From positions 2,336,001 through 2,400,000 of the forward strand of contig NZ_CP079195.1 of the NCBI RefSeq assembly GCF_019263805.1: a DNA stretch of 64,000 nucleotides, written 5' to 3'. This document shows, in pieces, positions 24,685 through 33,947 of this stretch. A program made the translations under genes and the position numbers. The notes below the pieces were generated by a model that was given only the letters and a program-made list of their open reading frames with translations, did no database searches and was not told the origin of the DNA. Within the stretch, counting starts at the first letter, position 1; each line of letters begins with the position of its first letter. Origin of the DNA: Polaribacter sp. NJDZ03. Lineage in GTDB: Bacteria; Bacteroidota; Bacteroidia; Flavobacteriales; Flavobacteriaceae.

Positions 24685-25050
24685 TTAATTTTCTTGTTTC
24701 CATTTATTATATCCGCCTAAAACATTGTAGACTTCATAACCATTCTCTTTAAGAATTTTAGAGGCTTTTAGACTTCTTTTCCCGCTTCTACAATATAAAT
24801 ATACTGGTTTAGATTTGTCTAATTTATTAGAAGCTTTTTTACTAAAATCAGCATCAAAATAATTTGCAAAAGTGGCTGTTTCTATAGCACCTTCTTTTGT
24901 TTCTGCTGGTGTTCTTACATCCATTAATTGAATTTTTTCTTTAGAAAGCAATTCTTTTAATTCTTGTGTAGAAACCGACTTAACATCTTCTTGTGAGTTA
25001 CAATTGATAAAAAAGAAACTCATAAAGAAAATACATAAAATATTTTTCAT
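24685..25050 (-). CDS. Rhodanese-like domain lipoprotein
   Basis: A 121-residue protein from the ATG at 25050 (MKNILCIFFMSFFFINC, a lipoprotein signal with Cys at the lipobox). A single rhodanese domain follows, with the active-site loop YLYCRSGKRS (catalytic Cys) and the ending YEVYNVLGGYNKWKQ. Rhodaneses move sulfane sulfur to acceptors such as thiols or cyanide; this one would act in the periplasm at the inner or outer membrane. I preferred 25050 to the in-frame ATG at 25077, because the shorter form gives a proper signal and avoids overlap with the upstream gene. It lies six bases after the persulfide dioxygenase-like gene and shares its transcript. Confidence 0.88.
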   Translation of the reverse strand: MKNILCIFFMSFFFINCNSQEDVKSVSTQELKELLSKEKIQLMDVRTPAETKEGAIETATFANYFDADFSKKASNKLDKSKPVYLYCRSGKRSLKASKILKENGYEVYNVLGGYNKWKQEN

Positions 25051-25055
25051 AATTT

Positions 25056-26462
25056 TTATTTTAAAGTTGATGGACAAACTGCTGCTGTTCTCTTAATCGT
25101 TGTATTTCTAATAGCAGCATAACCACCTGCAACATCAATTACATTGTGAATTCCTCTTGCTTTTAAGATAGAAGCAGCAATTACAGAACGGTAACCTCCA
25201 CCACAATGCAGGTAAAAATCTTCTCCTTTAGGGAACTTAGAAATATGATCATTTAAAGAATCTAAAGGCGTATTTACTACTTCTTCAATATGTTCATTAT
25301 TATATTCACTTTGTTTTCTAACATCAAAAACAACTACATTTTCTTTAATTTTCTCCTCTAAATCATCTGCAGAAACAGAAATTAAGGTATCTATTTCTTT
25401 ACCTGCTTTTTCCCAAGTACCAAAACTACCTTCTAAATACCCTAAAACATTATCGAAACCAACTCTAGATAAACGTATAATTGTAGCCTCTTCTTCTCCG
25501 GCTGGAGTTACCAATAAAATAGGTTGCTTAATATCTTTTACCAATGCGCCAACCCAAGGTGCAAAAGTACCACCTAAACCAATAAAAATAGATTGTGGTA
25601 TAAAACCTTTTATAAATTCTGATTGATGACGAACATCTAAAATAACTGCACCGGTTTCATTTGCATGAATTTCAAAGGCTTCTACAGACAATGGTTTTGC
25701 ACTATTTTCTAGCACCTCATCTATGTCTTTATAGCCTTCTTTATTCAACTTTACATTTAAAGGAAAATAGGCTGGCGGAGGCAATAACCCATCGGTTACT
25801 TCTTTAATAAACTCCGCTTTGGTCATGTTTGCTCTTAACGCATAATTGGTTTCTTTTTGATTACCAATGGTACCTACCGTTTCTTTACTTAAATTTTTAC
25901 CACAAGCAGAACCTGCTCCGTGTGCTGGATATACAATAACCTCATCGGCTAAAGTCATTACTTTAGTACGTAAACTATCAAACAAAAAACCAGCTAAATC
26001 TTTTTCTGTAACATCACTTTTTTGAGCTAAATCTGGGCGACCAACATCTCCTAAAAACAAGGTATCTCCACTAAAAAGTGCGTGGTCTTTTCCGTTTTCA
26101 TCCTTTAATAAATAACAAGAGCTTTCCATTGTATGACCAGGAGTATGTAACACCGTAATAGTAATATCACCTACTTTAAAAACCTGATTATCTTCTGCTA
26201 TAATTGCATCAAAATTTGTTGTTGCTGTTGGTCCAAATACAATTTCTGCACCTGTTTTTTCTGCCAACGTAACGTGTCCGCTCACAAAATCTGCATGAAA
26301 ATGCGTTTCGAAAATATATTTGATTTTTGCATTATTTTTAGCTGCGCTATCTATATAGTCTTGCACTTCTCTTAATGGATCTATAATAGCAACTTCGCCA
26401 TTACTTTCTATATAATAAGCTCCTTGCGCTAAACACCCTGTATAAATTTGTTCTATAATCAT
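25056..26462 (-). CDS. MBL-fold persulfide dioxygenase-like protein fused to two rhodanese domains
   Basis: A 468-residue cytosolic fusion. Residues 1-240 are a metallo-beta-lactamase fold of the ETHE1/Blh type with ETHFHADFVSGH (metal-binding motif), TPGHTMESSCYLL and VYPAHGAGSACGK. Two rhodanese domains follow: the first (about 265-360) lacks a Cys in its active loop (VTPAGEEEAT) and is probably structural; the second (about 375-460) has HCGGGYRSVIAAS with the catalytic Cys. Proteins of this type oxidise glutathione persulfide or similar to sulfite and pass sulfur onward. It is followed by the rhodanese lipoprotein and preceded by a SulP transporter gene, which supports a role in sulfide or sulfane-sulfur handling. 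Confidence 0.85.
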   Translation of the reverse strand: MIIEQIYTGCLAQGAYYIESNGEVAIIDPLREVQDYIDSAAKNNAKIKYIFETHFHADFVSGHVTLAEKTGAEIVFGPTATTNFDAIIAEDNQVFKVGDITITVLHTPGHTMESSCYLLKDENGKDHALFSGDTLFLGDVGRPDLAQKSDVTEKDLAGFLFDSLRTKVMTLADEVIVYPAHGAGSACGKNLSKETVGTIGNQKETNYALRANMTKAEFIKEVTDGLLPPPAYFPLNVKLNKEGYKDIDEVLENSAKPLSVEAFEIHANETGAVILDVRHQSEFIKGFIPQSIFIGLGGTFAPWVGALVKDIKQPILLVTPAGEEEATIIRLSRVGFDNVLGYLEGSFGTWEKAGKEIDTLISVSADDLEEKIKENVVVFDVRKQSEYNNEHIEEVVNTPLDSLNDHISKFPKGEDFYLHCGGGYRSVIAASILKARGIHNVIDVAGGYAAIRNTTIKRTAAVCPSTLK

Positions 26463-26481
26463 GTATGTTATTTTTTGATTT

Positions 26482-26556
26482 ATCCTGCAAGGTCTTTTTT
26501 AGAACCTTGTAGGTCTTGTCCATTATACCTACAAGGTTTTAAAAACCTTACAGGAT
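26482..26556. repeat. Nested palindromic repeat, ACCTTGTAGGT family
   Basis: ATCCTGCAAGGT (26482-26493) pairs with ACCTTACAGGAT (26545-26556), and inside it AACCTTGTAGGT (26503-26514) pairs with ACCTACAAGGTT (26527-26538). The whole can fold as one hairpin of about 75 bases. It lies between the sulfur operon genes. A half copy (ATCCTAAAAG, then AAGAACCTTGTAGGT) lies near 57927-57956. Confidence 0.65.
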
Positions 26557-26571
26557 ATAAACTAATTCCTT

Positions 26572-28299
26572 TTAATGATATGCTTGATGAATATATTTCG
26601 CATATTTTTCTTGATGCTTTCTATCTCCTGTCTTATAAAACCTAACAGCATCGTTTGGTCTCATAAAAAAGTGATTGATGTCTATAATTTCTAAAATTCC
26701 GCTTCTAAAAAAATCGTCTCTAACGGGGCCTTTTACACCTGCTAATAAAAAAGTAATATTTTTCTTTTTATAGAACTTAATCCGTTCTTTTAACATTTCT
26801 ACTCCCGTACTATCTACTCTATTAATGCTTTCTGCATCTAAAACGATCAACTTTAAAGCGGCTCCTTTTCTATCTGCCATTTCATCTAACTTATCTCTAA
26901 AGTAGCTAGAATTTGCATAAAATATTTGTGCATCGAACCTAAAAATTAAAACATCGTCTTCTATAACTACCTCTTCAAAACGACTTTTATTTCTATAAAA
27001 ATTAGAGCCTGGTACCTTTCCTAATTCTGCAACATAAGGTCTAGATGTTCTATAAATTAATACAATTAAAGACAAGCCTACGCCAACCATAATACCAAAT
27101 TCAATTCCTAAAAATAATGTTCCTATAAATGTAGCTAACATTAACCAGAAATCTAAATGATTTGCTTTCCACAAAAAAATGGCTTCTTTAATATTTACCA
27201 AATTAAAAACGGCCACAATAATAATTGCCGCCAATACTGTTTTGGGTAAGTGGTAAAATAATGGTGTTAAAAATAATAGTGTAATAACCACCATAACCAC
27301 AGAAATTAATGCAGCCATACCTGTTCTTGCTCCACTTTCTTGGTTAATTGCAGAACGAGAAAAACTAGACGTTGTTGGGTATGCTTTAAATAATGACCCC
27401 ACCATATTACTGATTCCTAAAGCTATTAATTCTTGATTGGGTCTTATTCTATATTCATCTTGTTTTGCTTCTAAAGATTTCCCTATAGAAATGGTTTCTA
27501 AATACCCAACCATTACCAACGTAAATGCAATTGGTAATAACTCTCTTATTAGATCGATATCATATTCTGGAATTCCGAAAATTGGCAACCCAGAAGGAAT
27601 GTCTTTTACAATGGAAACATCACTTATAGAGCTTCCAAAAAACTTTAAAATTAGAATACCTAAAATAACTACAATTAGTGCACTTGGTATTTTTTTATTG
27701 ATTTTTCTGAGGATGATAATGATTACCACAGAAATTAATCCGATAATAGTTGTTGGGTGATTAAAGTCGATAATCCTACCAAAAACATCTACTACAACAT
27801 ACTGTAATTGATCACTTTGTACAAAATCTACTCCAAATAAATTCCGAAATTGATTGAACCCAATAATTAACGCTACCGCGGATGTAAAGCCGGTTATTAC
27901 GGGTTTTGATAGAAAGTTTACAATAAACCCCAAACTAAAAACTCCCATTATAAATTGAATAGCCCCAACCATTAATGCCAATAAAATAGCAATGGAAATA
28001 TAACTATCGGAACCTGCCAAAGCTAATGTGGAAACCCCTGTTGCTACAATTAAAGAATCCATGGCTACAGGACCAATTGCCACTTGTCTTGATGATCCAA
28101 AAATGGCGTACATAACTTGTGGCATTAACGCACAATACAAACCATAAATTGGTGGTAAACCTGCAATTAAAGCATAGGCAATTCCTTGCGGAATTAAAAT
28201 AATACCAACAGTGATACCAGCTAGCAAATCTCCTTTAAAAAAGGCTTTATTGTAGTTTGGTAACCATTCTAAAATTGGTATTATTTTTTTTATATTCAT
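26572..28299 (-). CDS. SulP family inorganic anion transporter with STAS domain
   Basis: A 575-residue permease with about 12 hydrophobic segments. The SulP signature appears early (GITVGIILIPQGIAYALIAGLPPIYGLY), and the EYDIDLIRELLPIAFTLVMVGYLETIS region is typical of the transport core. The C-terminus (roughly 440-550) is a cytoplasmic STAS domain with the VLDAESINRVDSTGVEMLKE motif. It would import sulfate, bicarbonate or another small anion by proton or sodium symport. Adjacent persulfide and rhodanese genes on the same strand favour a sulfur oxyanion, but bicarbonate is a real alternative in marine bacteria, and a hairpin repeat separates it from those genes. Confidence 0.88.
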   Translation of the reverse strand: MNIKKIIPILEWLPNYNKAFFKGDLLAGITVGIILIPQGIAYALIAGLPPIYGLYCALMPQVMYAIFGSSRQVAIGPVAMDSLIVATGVSTLALAGSDSYISIAILLALMVGAIQFIMGVFSLGFIVNFLSKPVITGFTSAVALIIGFNQFRNLFGVDFVQSDQLQYVVVDVFGRIIDFNHPTTIIGLISVVIIIILRKINKKIPSALIVVILGILILKFFGSSISDVSIVKDIPSGLPIFGIPEYDIDLIRELLPIAFTLVMVGYLETISIGKSLEAKQDEYRIRPNQELIALGISNMVGSLFKAYPTTSSFSRSAINQESGARTGMAALISVVMVVITLLFLTPLFYHLPKTVLAAIIIVAVFNLVNIKEAIFLWKANHLDFWLMLATFIGTLFLGIEFGIMVGVGLSLIVLIYRTSRPYVAELGKVPGSNFYRNKSRFEEVVIEDDVLIFRFDAQIFYANSSYFRDKLDEMADRKGAALKLIVLDAESINRVDSTGVEMLKERIKFYKKKNITFLLAGVKGPVRDDFFRSGILEIIDINHFFMRPNDAVRFYKTGDRKHQEKYAKYIHQAYH

Positions 28300-28300
28300 T

Positions 28301-28365
28301 TTTTTAGCCTTTTGCTTTTGGCTCTTTGCATTTAGCCAATAGCTAAATGCTAAAAGCTAATAGCC
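28301..28365. repeat. A/T-rich inverted repeat with GCATTTAGC/GCTAAATGC stem
   Basis: Between sulP and ruvB, GCATTTAGC (28328-28336) pairs with GCTAAATGC (28342-28350). Flanking TTTTAGCC/GGCTC and AAAAGC/TAATAGCC runs extend the degenerate symmetry. It may be a terminator for ruvB or a dispersed repeat. Confidence 0.45.
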
Positions 28366-28368
28366 ATT

Positions 28369-29391
28369 CTAAAACAATTCTCCTTGACTTTTTCCTTTTA
28401 CTCTTCCTAAATGTGTGTATGCTAATTCGGTTACTTCTCTTCCTCTTGGAGTTCTCATAATAAAACCTTGCTGAATTAAAAAAGGCTCGTACACTTCTTC
28501 AATGGTTTCTGTGTTTTCAGAAACGGCTGTTGCAATGGTACTTAAACCAACAGGGCCTCCTTTAAATTTATCGATAATAGTCATTAGAATTTTATTATCC
28601 ATTTCATCTAAACCATGCGCATCTACATTTAATGCCTTTAAAGCATATTTTGCAATTTCTATGGTAATACTTCCGTCTCCTTTTATTTGTGCAAAATCTC
28701 TAACTCTTCTTAGTAAAGCATTTGCAATTCTTGGTGTTCCTCTACTTCTACCGGCAATTTCTATAGCAGATTCCATAGAAATAGGAACCCCCAAAATATG
28801 TGAACTTCTTTGAATAATTGTGGTTAACAATTCTGTTTTGTAATAATGTAAACGACTACTTATTCCAAAACGAGCTCTCATTGGTGCGGTTAACAAACCA
28901 GAACGGGTTGTGGCACCAATTAAAGTAAAAGGTTCTAAATTAATTTGAACGGTTCTGGCATTTGGGCCAGATTCTATCATAATATCGATCTTATAATCTT
29001 CCATTGCAGAGTATAAATATTCTTCTACAATAGGACTTAATCTATGAATTTCATCAATAAACAGCACATCACGTTCATCTAGGTTTGTTAACAAACCTGC
29101 CAAATCTCCGGGTTTGTCTAAAACAGGACCAGAAGTAACTTTTATACCTACTTCTAGTTCGTTTGCTAAAATATGTGCCAAAGTTGTTTTTCCTAAACCT
29201 GGAGGTCCGTGAAACAATGTATGATCTAAAGCTTCTCCTCTTTGATTTGCTGCTTCAACAAATATTTTTAAGTTGTCTATTGCTTGATCTTGCCCTGTAA
29301 AATCATCAAAAGAAAGCGGACGTAATTTTTTTTCTACATCTAAATCTTCATTTGATAAATGGTCGTTTTCAGGATTTAAGTTTTCATTCAT
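28369..29391 (-). CDS. ruvB: Holliday junction branch migration helicase RuvB
   Basis: About 340 residues with all RuvB hallmarks: [18 protein letters not shown], Walker [14 protein letters not shown] (near residue 64-76), Walker B with DEIHRL (115-120), [19 protein letters not shown] (sensor 1 region and arginine finger), and the C-terminal winged helix with [19 protein letters not shown]. It forms the hexameric motor that drives RuvA-bound four-way junctions during recombination repair. ATGs at 29397 and 29391 are both possible; I use the second, which is the more usual context (MNENLNPE). It is not next to ruvA or ruvC, as often in Bacteroidota. A terminator separates it from the upstream gene. 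Confidence 0.97.
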   Translation of the reverse strand: MNENLNPENDHLSNEDLDVEKKLRPLSFDDFTGQDQAIDNLKIFVEAANQRGEALDHTLFHGPPGLGKTTLAHILANELEVGIKVTSGPVLDKPGDLAGLLTNLDERDVLFIDEIHRLSPIVEEYLYSAMEDYKIDIMIESGPNARTVQINLEPFTLIGATTRSGLLTAPMRARFGISSRLHYYKTELLTTIIQRSSHILGVPISMESAIEIAGRSRGTPRIANALLRRVRDFAQIKGDGSITIEIAKYALKALNVDAHGLDEMDNKILMTIIDKFKGGPVGLSTIATAVSENTETIEEVYEPFLIQQGFIMRTPRGREVTELAYTHLGRVKGKSQGELF

Positions 29392-29445
29392 AACCACAAA
29401 GATAATTGATTTTAAAGTACAGTTTTGTAAGATTTGTTACATAAC

Positions 29446-29477
29446 AAAAAAACCTTTCTTATTAGGAAAGGTTTTTT
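29446..29477 (-). terminator. Intrinsic terminator of the large T9SS protein gene
   Basis: AAAAAAACCTTTC pairs with GGAAAGGTTTTTT around a six-base loop, with flanking A and T runs. It lies 20 bases past the stop of the minus-strand gene. Confidence 0.85.
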
Positions 29478-29497
29478 AGAATACAGTATGTACTTTT

Positions 29498-32400
29498 TTA
29501 TTTTTTTAAAATCTTACTTGTAAATGTACCTTTGTTTGTTTTTACTTTAACAATATAAATAGAGGTTGATAAGTTACCAACTTCTAAGTCAATTTTTTCA
29601 TCTACAACATTTGGGTTCCATGCTTTAATTTGCTGACCTAACACATTAAATATTGCTACATTTTCTATAAAAAGATTGGTATTGTTACGTATTGATATTG
29701 CATTCGAATTGTTATCCATATAAACTCTTAAACTAAAATCTAACACCTCATTAGAAACAGATAACACTTTTGCTTCATTAAAGGTAATAAAAAAACGATC
29801 GTCATAAGTTCCTTTTGATAATGTTAATTCAACCACCTCATCCGTTTTTAATTCTCTGGTAGTATTCTCTACAGCATCAAATAAATAAATTTTTCTATCA
29901 ATATTTTCTAATTCATCTATTCTTAAAAAAAGTGGTTCATCAGAATCAACAAGAATTGTAAGTGGCACTTTTAAAGCATCACTAATATCCTCAACACCTG
30001 CAATAACCAATTTCTTATGGTTCATTTCTTCAAAATTCCAAAATATATCTGATGCCTGAACATCTATCATTACACTTTCATATCCATAATCAAAAGCATA
30101 AGAATGGTTTTCATTAAATGAAACACCTATTTGTCTATGAATTTTTAAATAGTCTTTATTGGTAAAATCCATTCCTAATTTTAAAATTGGTAGCGTACTA
30201 TTAGCAATTTTCTTCTGTTGTCCTTTAAAAAAATGAGGCGCTGTTGCTTGATAACTTCTCTGCTTATTATTAAAATTCACCGTTCCTCCATCTGCATCTG
30301 AGTAGATAAAAAATCCTTGCCCTACAGCAATGTATCTTGTTGGTGTAGTATAAGAGTAAGAATCTGTTAATCCATTTATTCCTACAACGCTAGTTGCAGC
30401 GACTCCCATTCCATAAGTTAATTGTGCATAACCACCTTCATATCCACCTTTTACATGCCCACTATCTGTTGCTTCACCAGAGTGTTCCCAAAAATAAAGT
30501 GTACCATCAATTGTATTTTCATTATTTAGAATAAATGCATGACCATCTAAAGTACCTGCATACGGATTTCCAATAAGGCTATTTGTATTTCCTGAGATAT
30601 TAAATGAGATATCTCCATCTAATGGACTTCCAGAAAATGTAAAATATTGTGGATTAACACCTGTACTTTTCATTATATACCCAAAACCTTTATTTATTGC
30701 ACCTGTTTCTTTTACTTGTACCCAATTATTATTAGACGTTCCACTATACGTCCAAATCCAATGACTCGCTATTTGTATAGGATTAGTAGCAGCACCATCG
30801 TAACCACTAATAAAATTAATATCTGATAGCGTTGAACTCGCTAAAAGTTCACCTCTAGCATCTTTCATTATTTTTGAAACCCTATAATTATTACCTCCTT
30901 CAAACTCTACCACTGGTGATGACCAGTAATTGTACCTGTATACATTAGGCGTCTCACTTTTTTGGTCTATTAGTAGTTTTCCATTACCTGTAACATTACG
31001 ATCACCATCGTGTACTTGTATAAATTGACCAGATCCTAAAATTCTAATCTGTGCATTTACATTAATATGTATATTATTTAAAACAACCAATGCATTGTTA
31101 CTAATACTTAACACGCTACTACCTTGAACATTTAATTTCCTTGCTAATAAATTACCACTAGAATGCTCGTAAGAATCTTGAATAATTACACTTCTAGATT
31201 TATCTGGAAAACCATTACTCCACCCAGAAGCTGTTTTTACTGTTGGGTTTATTCTGTGTAACCCTAAACCATCATTTGCATTTGAGTGGGGATTTTTCAC
31301 TTCTGATATTAGCGGTGCATTGGCATGTCTTACAATTGCAGCAATTGGATTTGTATCTCCTAAAACAGAAATTGTATCATCTATAAAATTTATCCATTCT
31401 GAAGATGTAAAAGCTGTGTTTGCCTTTGTTATTTCATCTATACGCACTAATGATGTTACATCACTAACATTACTAACTACATCATACCTATTTGCCCATG
31501 TAGATGCATCTACTGTTGTAGAAAGAATTATAATATCATTGCCATTTGCTAAATCTGTTATATTAGCATCTGTTATTTCTGTTGGTGAATTTATTAAGGT
31601 AACACCAGGCAACGTATCTACAGATTTTATAACAACAGAACTTCCTGCTGTTAATGTTGGAATTACAATACTTGACGTAGGTAAAACATCACTTGGAGAT
31701 GCGGTATCTTTAAACATCGCTAATCTTATATTGGTAACAGTACTTGTACCAATATTTGTTAATTCTATTGCAGTACCTGCTGATGTTTGATAAACTTGAC
31801 TAATAATTACTGGTAATAAACTACATTTTTCATCTTGTACGGAATCATTTTGACTATCTCCTACCGTTTGACCTGTTGAAGTTGCTAAAAGCGGAATTCC
31901 GTCTTCATCAACATTTCCTGTTAATCTATTATTTACATCAACATCTGCTAAAGTAAAATTAGCACTACCTTCTAGAGCATCTGGACAACCATCTCCATCA
32001 CTATCTGTATCTAAGCTATTTATAACACCATCTCCATCATCATCTCCTGTTCCTTCTACTGAATCTAAAATTCCATCATTATCATCATCTAAATCTACAA
32101 GATCAATTACGCCATCTAAATCAGTATCAGTAGTATCACAATTTTGAACACTACTATTTTGACTATCTCCAATTGCTTGTCCTAATCCAGAACCTGCTTC
32201 TACTAAAGTTGGCACTCCATCAGAGTTTACAGCTCCTATAATTACAAAATTAGGACCTAATTGAGTTATATTAACAGTACCTGCTCCTTCTAAAGCATCC
32301 GGACAACCATCTCCATCACTATCTAAATCTAAGTAATTAGGGATTCCGTCTCCATCAAGATCGCCTGTTCCTTCAACGGAATCTAAAATACCGTCATTAT

Positions 32401-33721
32401 CATCATCTAAATCATCAGCATCATTAACACCATCACAATCATTATCATCACCATTTTCAGAAATTGATAAGGTATTATTTGTTGAATTACTATCTGGTTG
32501 AAAAAGTGGAATTGCTGTTGCCGTAAAACTTATTGGGTAAGAAAAAGCATCTACTGAAGTTTCCACACTTAAAGTTACACTTGCTCCTGCTTCTAGTTCA
32601 CTAATTATCCATTTATTACTGGAACTATTAAAACTTGCAGAAAAAATAGAGGTACCGCTAGTCGTAAAATTAGAAGAACTACTAGTTACAGTTACTCCAG
32701 AAAAATCTAAATCAACATCAAAGTCTTTTGTTAACTCTTTAGAGTTATTAGTAATAGTTGTTGTAAAAGTTGCTGTAGTAGGTGCACAAAAATTATCCGC
32801 TATAATGTTTGAATTAGAAACTTCTAAATCGGTTGCAGGTAAGTTTATTTCTAAAGCATCTGTATTAAATGCTGTAAAAGCAATATCTGTATCACCAGAC
32901 GTATTGTGTACAAAATTATTTACTTGCGTAAAATTACTAGTAGTAATACCAAAATCACTTAATTTAATAGATAGCACTCTTAAATCTCTATGAGAGTTTT
33001 TTGCAAAAGTACCTGAAACTGTACCTGTAGTGGTATTAATTTGATATATGGTCCAAAATGTTCCTCCAACAATAGGTACATTATTAAATCTGACACTTAA
33101 TTCTGAACCTACTGTATTACCATTGGTATCAATAAACTTAAACTTATCTGTGCTACCTGGAGCCCCTGTTTGAGTAACAATAATATCTGGAGCTTCATCA
33201 GTAATAGTAGAAGATTGATTTATTATTAGTGCATCATAAATAATTACTTGACTTTGAATGTTAAAGAAATTAGTAGCTAATTCCAGTCCATTAATACCAT
33301 CTCTAACAAAACTAGATGGTACAATAGGGTCAAAAGTTTTAATATAATCTGTTGCACTGTTATCTTGCGTAACACCCCCCCAATTACTTCCAATACCAAC
33401 TAGGTCAGTCGATTTATAAACAATATCGGCAGGAATTGGAAAGGCTTTAAACTCTTCTGGTGTATAGGTTATATTCTTTGATGTTAGAAGCGCATCATTA
33501 ACACCTGTAGAATAAGTAACTCCATTTACAGTAAATCCTATCAAATTATTAGAATCGTCATAATCTACTCGTGATGTTGTACTTGAAGTATAGAAACCTC
33601 CAAAATCACCATAAACAGTAGTTACAGGCTCTTGTGCACTCAAAAAAATTGAACTATGTAGCGTAAATATTAAAATTAAAAAACTATAAAATCTTGTAGT
33701 TGTAGGGGTAGTATTTTTCAC
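29498..33721 (-). CDS. Large secreted protein with calcium-binding repeats and T9SS type A sorting domain
   Basis: A 1407-residue protein starting at a GTG (33721) with a signal peptide ending in SAQE. The N-terminal 300 residues are beta-rich, followed by a CARDB-like region ([20 protein letters not shown]). Three blocks of D-rich thrombospondin type 3 repeats ([30 protein letters not shown] and relatives) span about 425-620 and should bind calcium. A lamin-tail-like segment ([19 protein letters not shown]) precedes a large beta region, and the last 75 residues form a Por-type sorting domain ending [19 protein letters not shown]. The protein should cross the outer membrane through the type IX system and be anchored or released there. 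No catalytic domain is recognised, so an adhesion or surface-layer role is likely. Confidence 0.85.
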   Translation of the reverse strand: MKNTTPTTTRFYSFLILIFTLHSSIFLSAQEPVTTVYGDFGGFYTSSTTSRVDYDDSNNLIGFTVNGVTYSTGVNDALLTSKNITYTPEEFKAFPIPADIVYKSTDLVGIGSNWGGVTQDNSATDYIKTFDPIVPSSFVRDGINGLELATNFFNIQSQVIIYDALIINQSSTITDEAPDIIVTQTGAPGSTDKFKFIDTNGNTVGSELSVRFNNVPIVGGTFWTIYQINTTTGTVSGTFAKNSHRDLRVLSIKLSDFGITTSNFTQVNNFVHNTSGDTDIAFTAFNTDALEINLPATDLEVSNSNIIADNFCAPTTATFTTTITNNSKELTKDFDVDLDFSGVTVTSSSSNFTTSGTSIFSASFNSSSNKWIISELEAGASVTLSVETSVDAFSYPISFTATAIPLFQPDSNSTNNTLSISENGDDNDCDGVNDADDLDDDNDGILDSVEGTGDLDGDGIPNYLDLDSDGDGCPDALEGAGTVNITQLGPNFVIIGAVNSDGVPTLVEAGSGLGQAIGDSQNSSVQNCDTTDTDLDGVIDLVDLDDDNDGILDSVEGTGDDDGDGVINSLDTDSDGDGCPDALEGSANFTLADVDVNNRLTGNVDEDGIPLLATSTGQTVGDSQNDSVQDEKCSLLPVIISQVYQTSAGTAIELTNIGTSTVTNIRLAMFKDTASPSDVLPTSSIVIPTLTAGSSVVIKSVDTLPGVTLINSPTEITDANITDLANGNDIIILSTTVDASTWANRYDVVSNVSDVTSLVRIDEITKANTAFTSSEWINFIDDTISVLGDTNPIAAIVRHANAPLISEVKNPHSNANDGLGLHRINPTVKTASGWSNGFPDKSRSVIIQDSYEHSSGNLLARKLNVQGSSVLSISNNALVVLNNIHINVNAQIRILGSGQFIQVHDGDRNVTGNGKLLIDQKSETPNVYRYNYWSSPVVEFEGGNNYRVSKIMKDARGELLASSTLSDINFISGYDGAATNPIQIASHWIWTYSGTSNNNWVQVKETGAINKGFGYIMKSTGVNPQYFTFSGSPLDGDISFNISGNTNSLIGNPYAGTLDGHAFILNNENTIDGTLYFWEHSGEATDSGHVKGGYEGGYAQLTYGMGVAATSVVGINGLTDSYSYTTPTRYIAVGQGFFIYSDADGGTVNFNNKQRSYQATAPHFFKGQQKKIANSTLPILKLGMDFTNKDYLKIHRQIGVSFNENHSYAFDYGYESVMIDVQASDIFWNFEEMNHKKLVIAGVEDISDALKVPLTILVDSDEPLFLRIDELENIDRKIYLFDAVENTTRELKTDEVVELTLSKGTYDDRFFITFNEAKVLSVSNEVLDFSLRVYMDNNSNAISIRNNTNLFIENVAIFNVLGQQIKAWNPNVVDEKIDLEVGNLSTSIYIVKVKTNKGTFTSKILKK

Positions 33722-33900
33722 TTTTATTATATTAATTACTTATTTTATAAATTAAATATGATAAATTTTACTTATTAAAAATCTTACAGAAAATATTTCC
33801 ATATTGTTATGAAATATTCCCTTTAATAAGATAATTTATAAGTTTAGTGGGGGGGAACTAAAATTTTTAACACACTGATACATCGAATATAAAAAAACAT

Positions 33901-33929
33901 AAAAACCCTTCCAAATTGGAAAGGTTTTT
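33901..33929 (-). terminator. Intrinsic terminator after the M1 peptidase gene
   Basis: AAAAACCCTTCC pairs with GGAAAGGTTTTT over a five-base loop, with one wobble or mismatch. It lies 18 bases after the stop codon. Confidence 0.8.
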
Positions 33930-33947
33930 ATTATAACTTTTATACTA

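Noticed and set aside
31320..31790. 156-codon plus-strand frame antisense to the large T9SS gene
   Set aside because: It mirrors the low-complexity, Thr/Val-rich coding of the minus-strand gene, has no domain and no promoter, and the opposite frame has strong protein features.
29446..33929. The large T9SS gene as a third terminator-bracketed mobile module
   Set aside because: The two flanking terminators share only short arms (GGAAAGGTTTTT) with different loops and no flanking identity, so ordinary terminators explain them.
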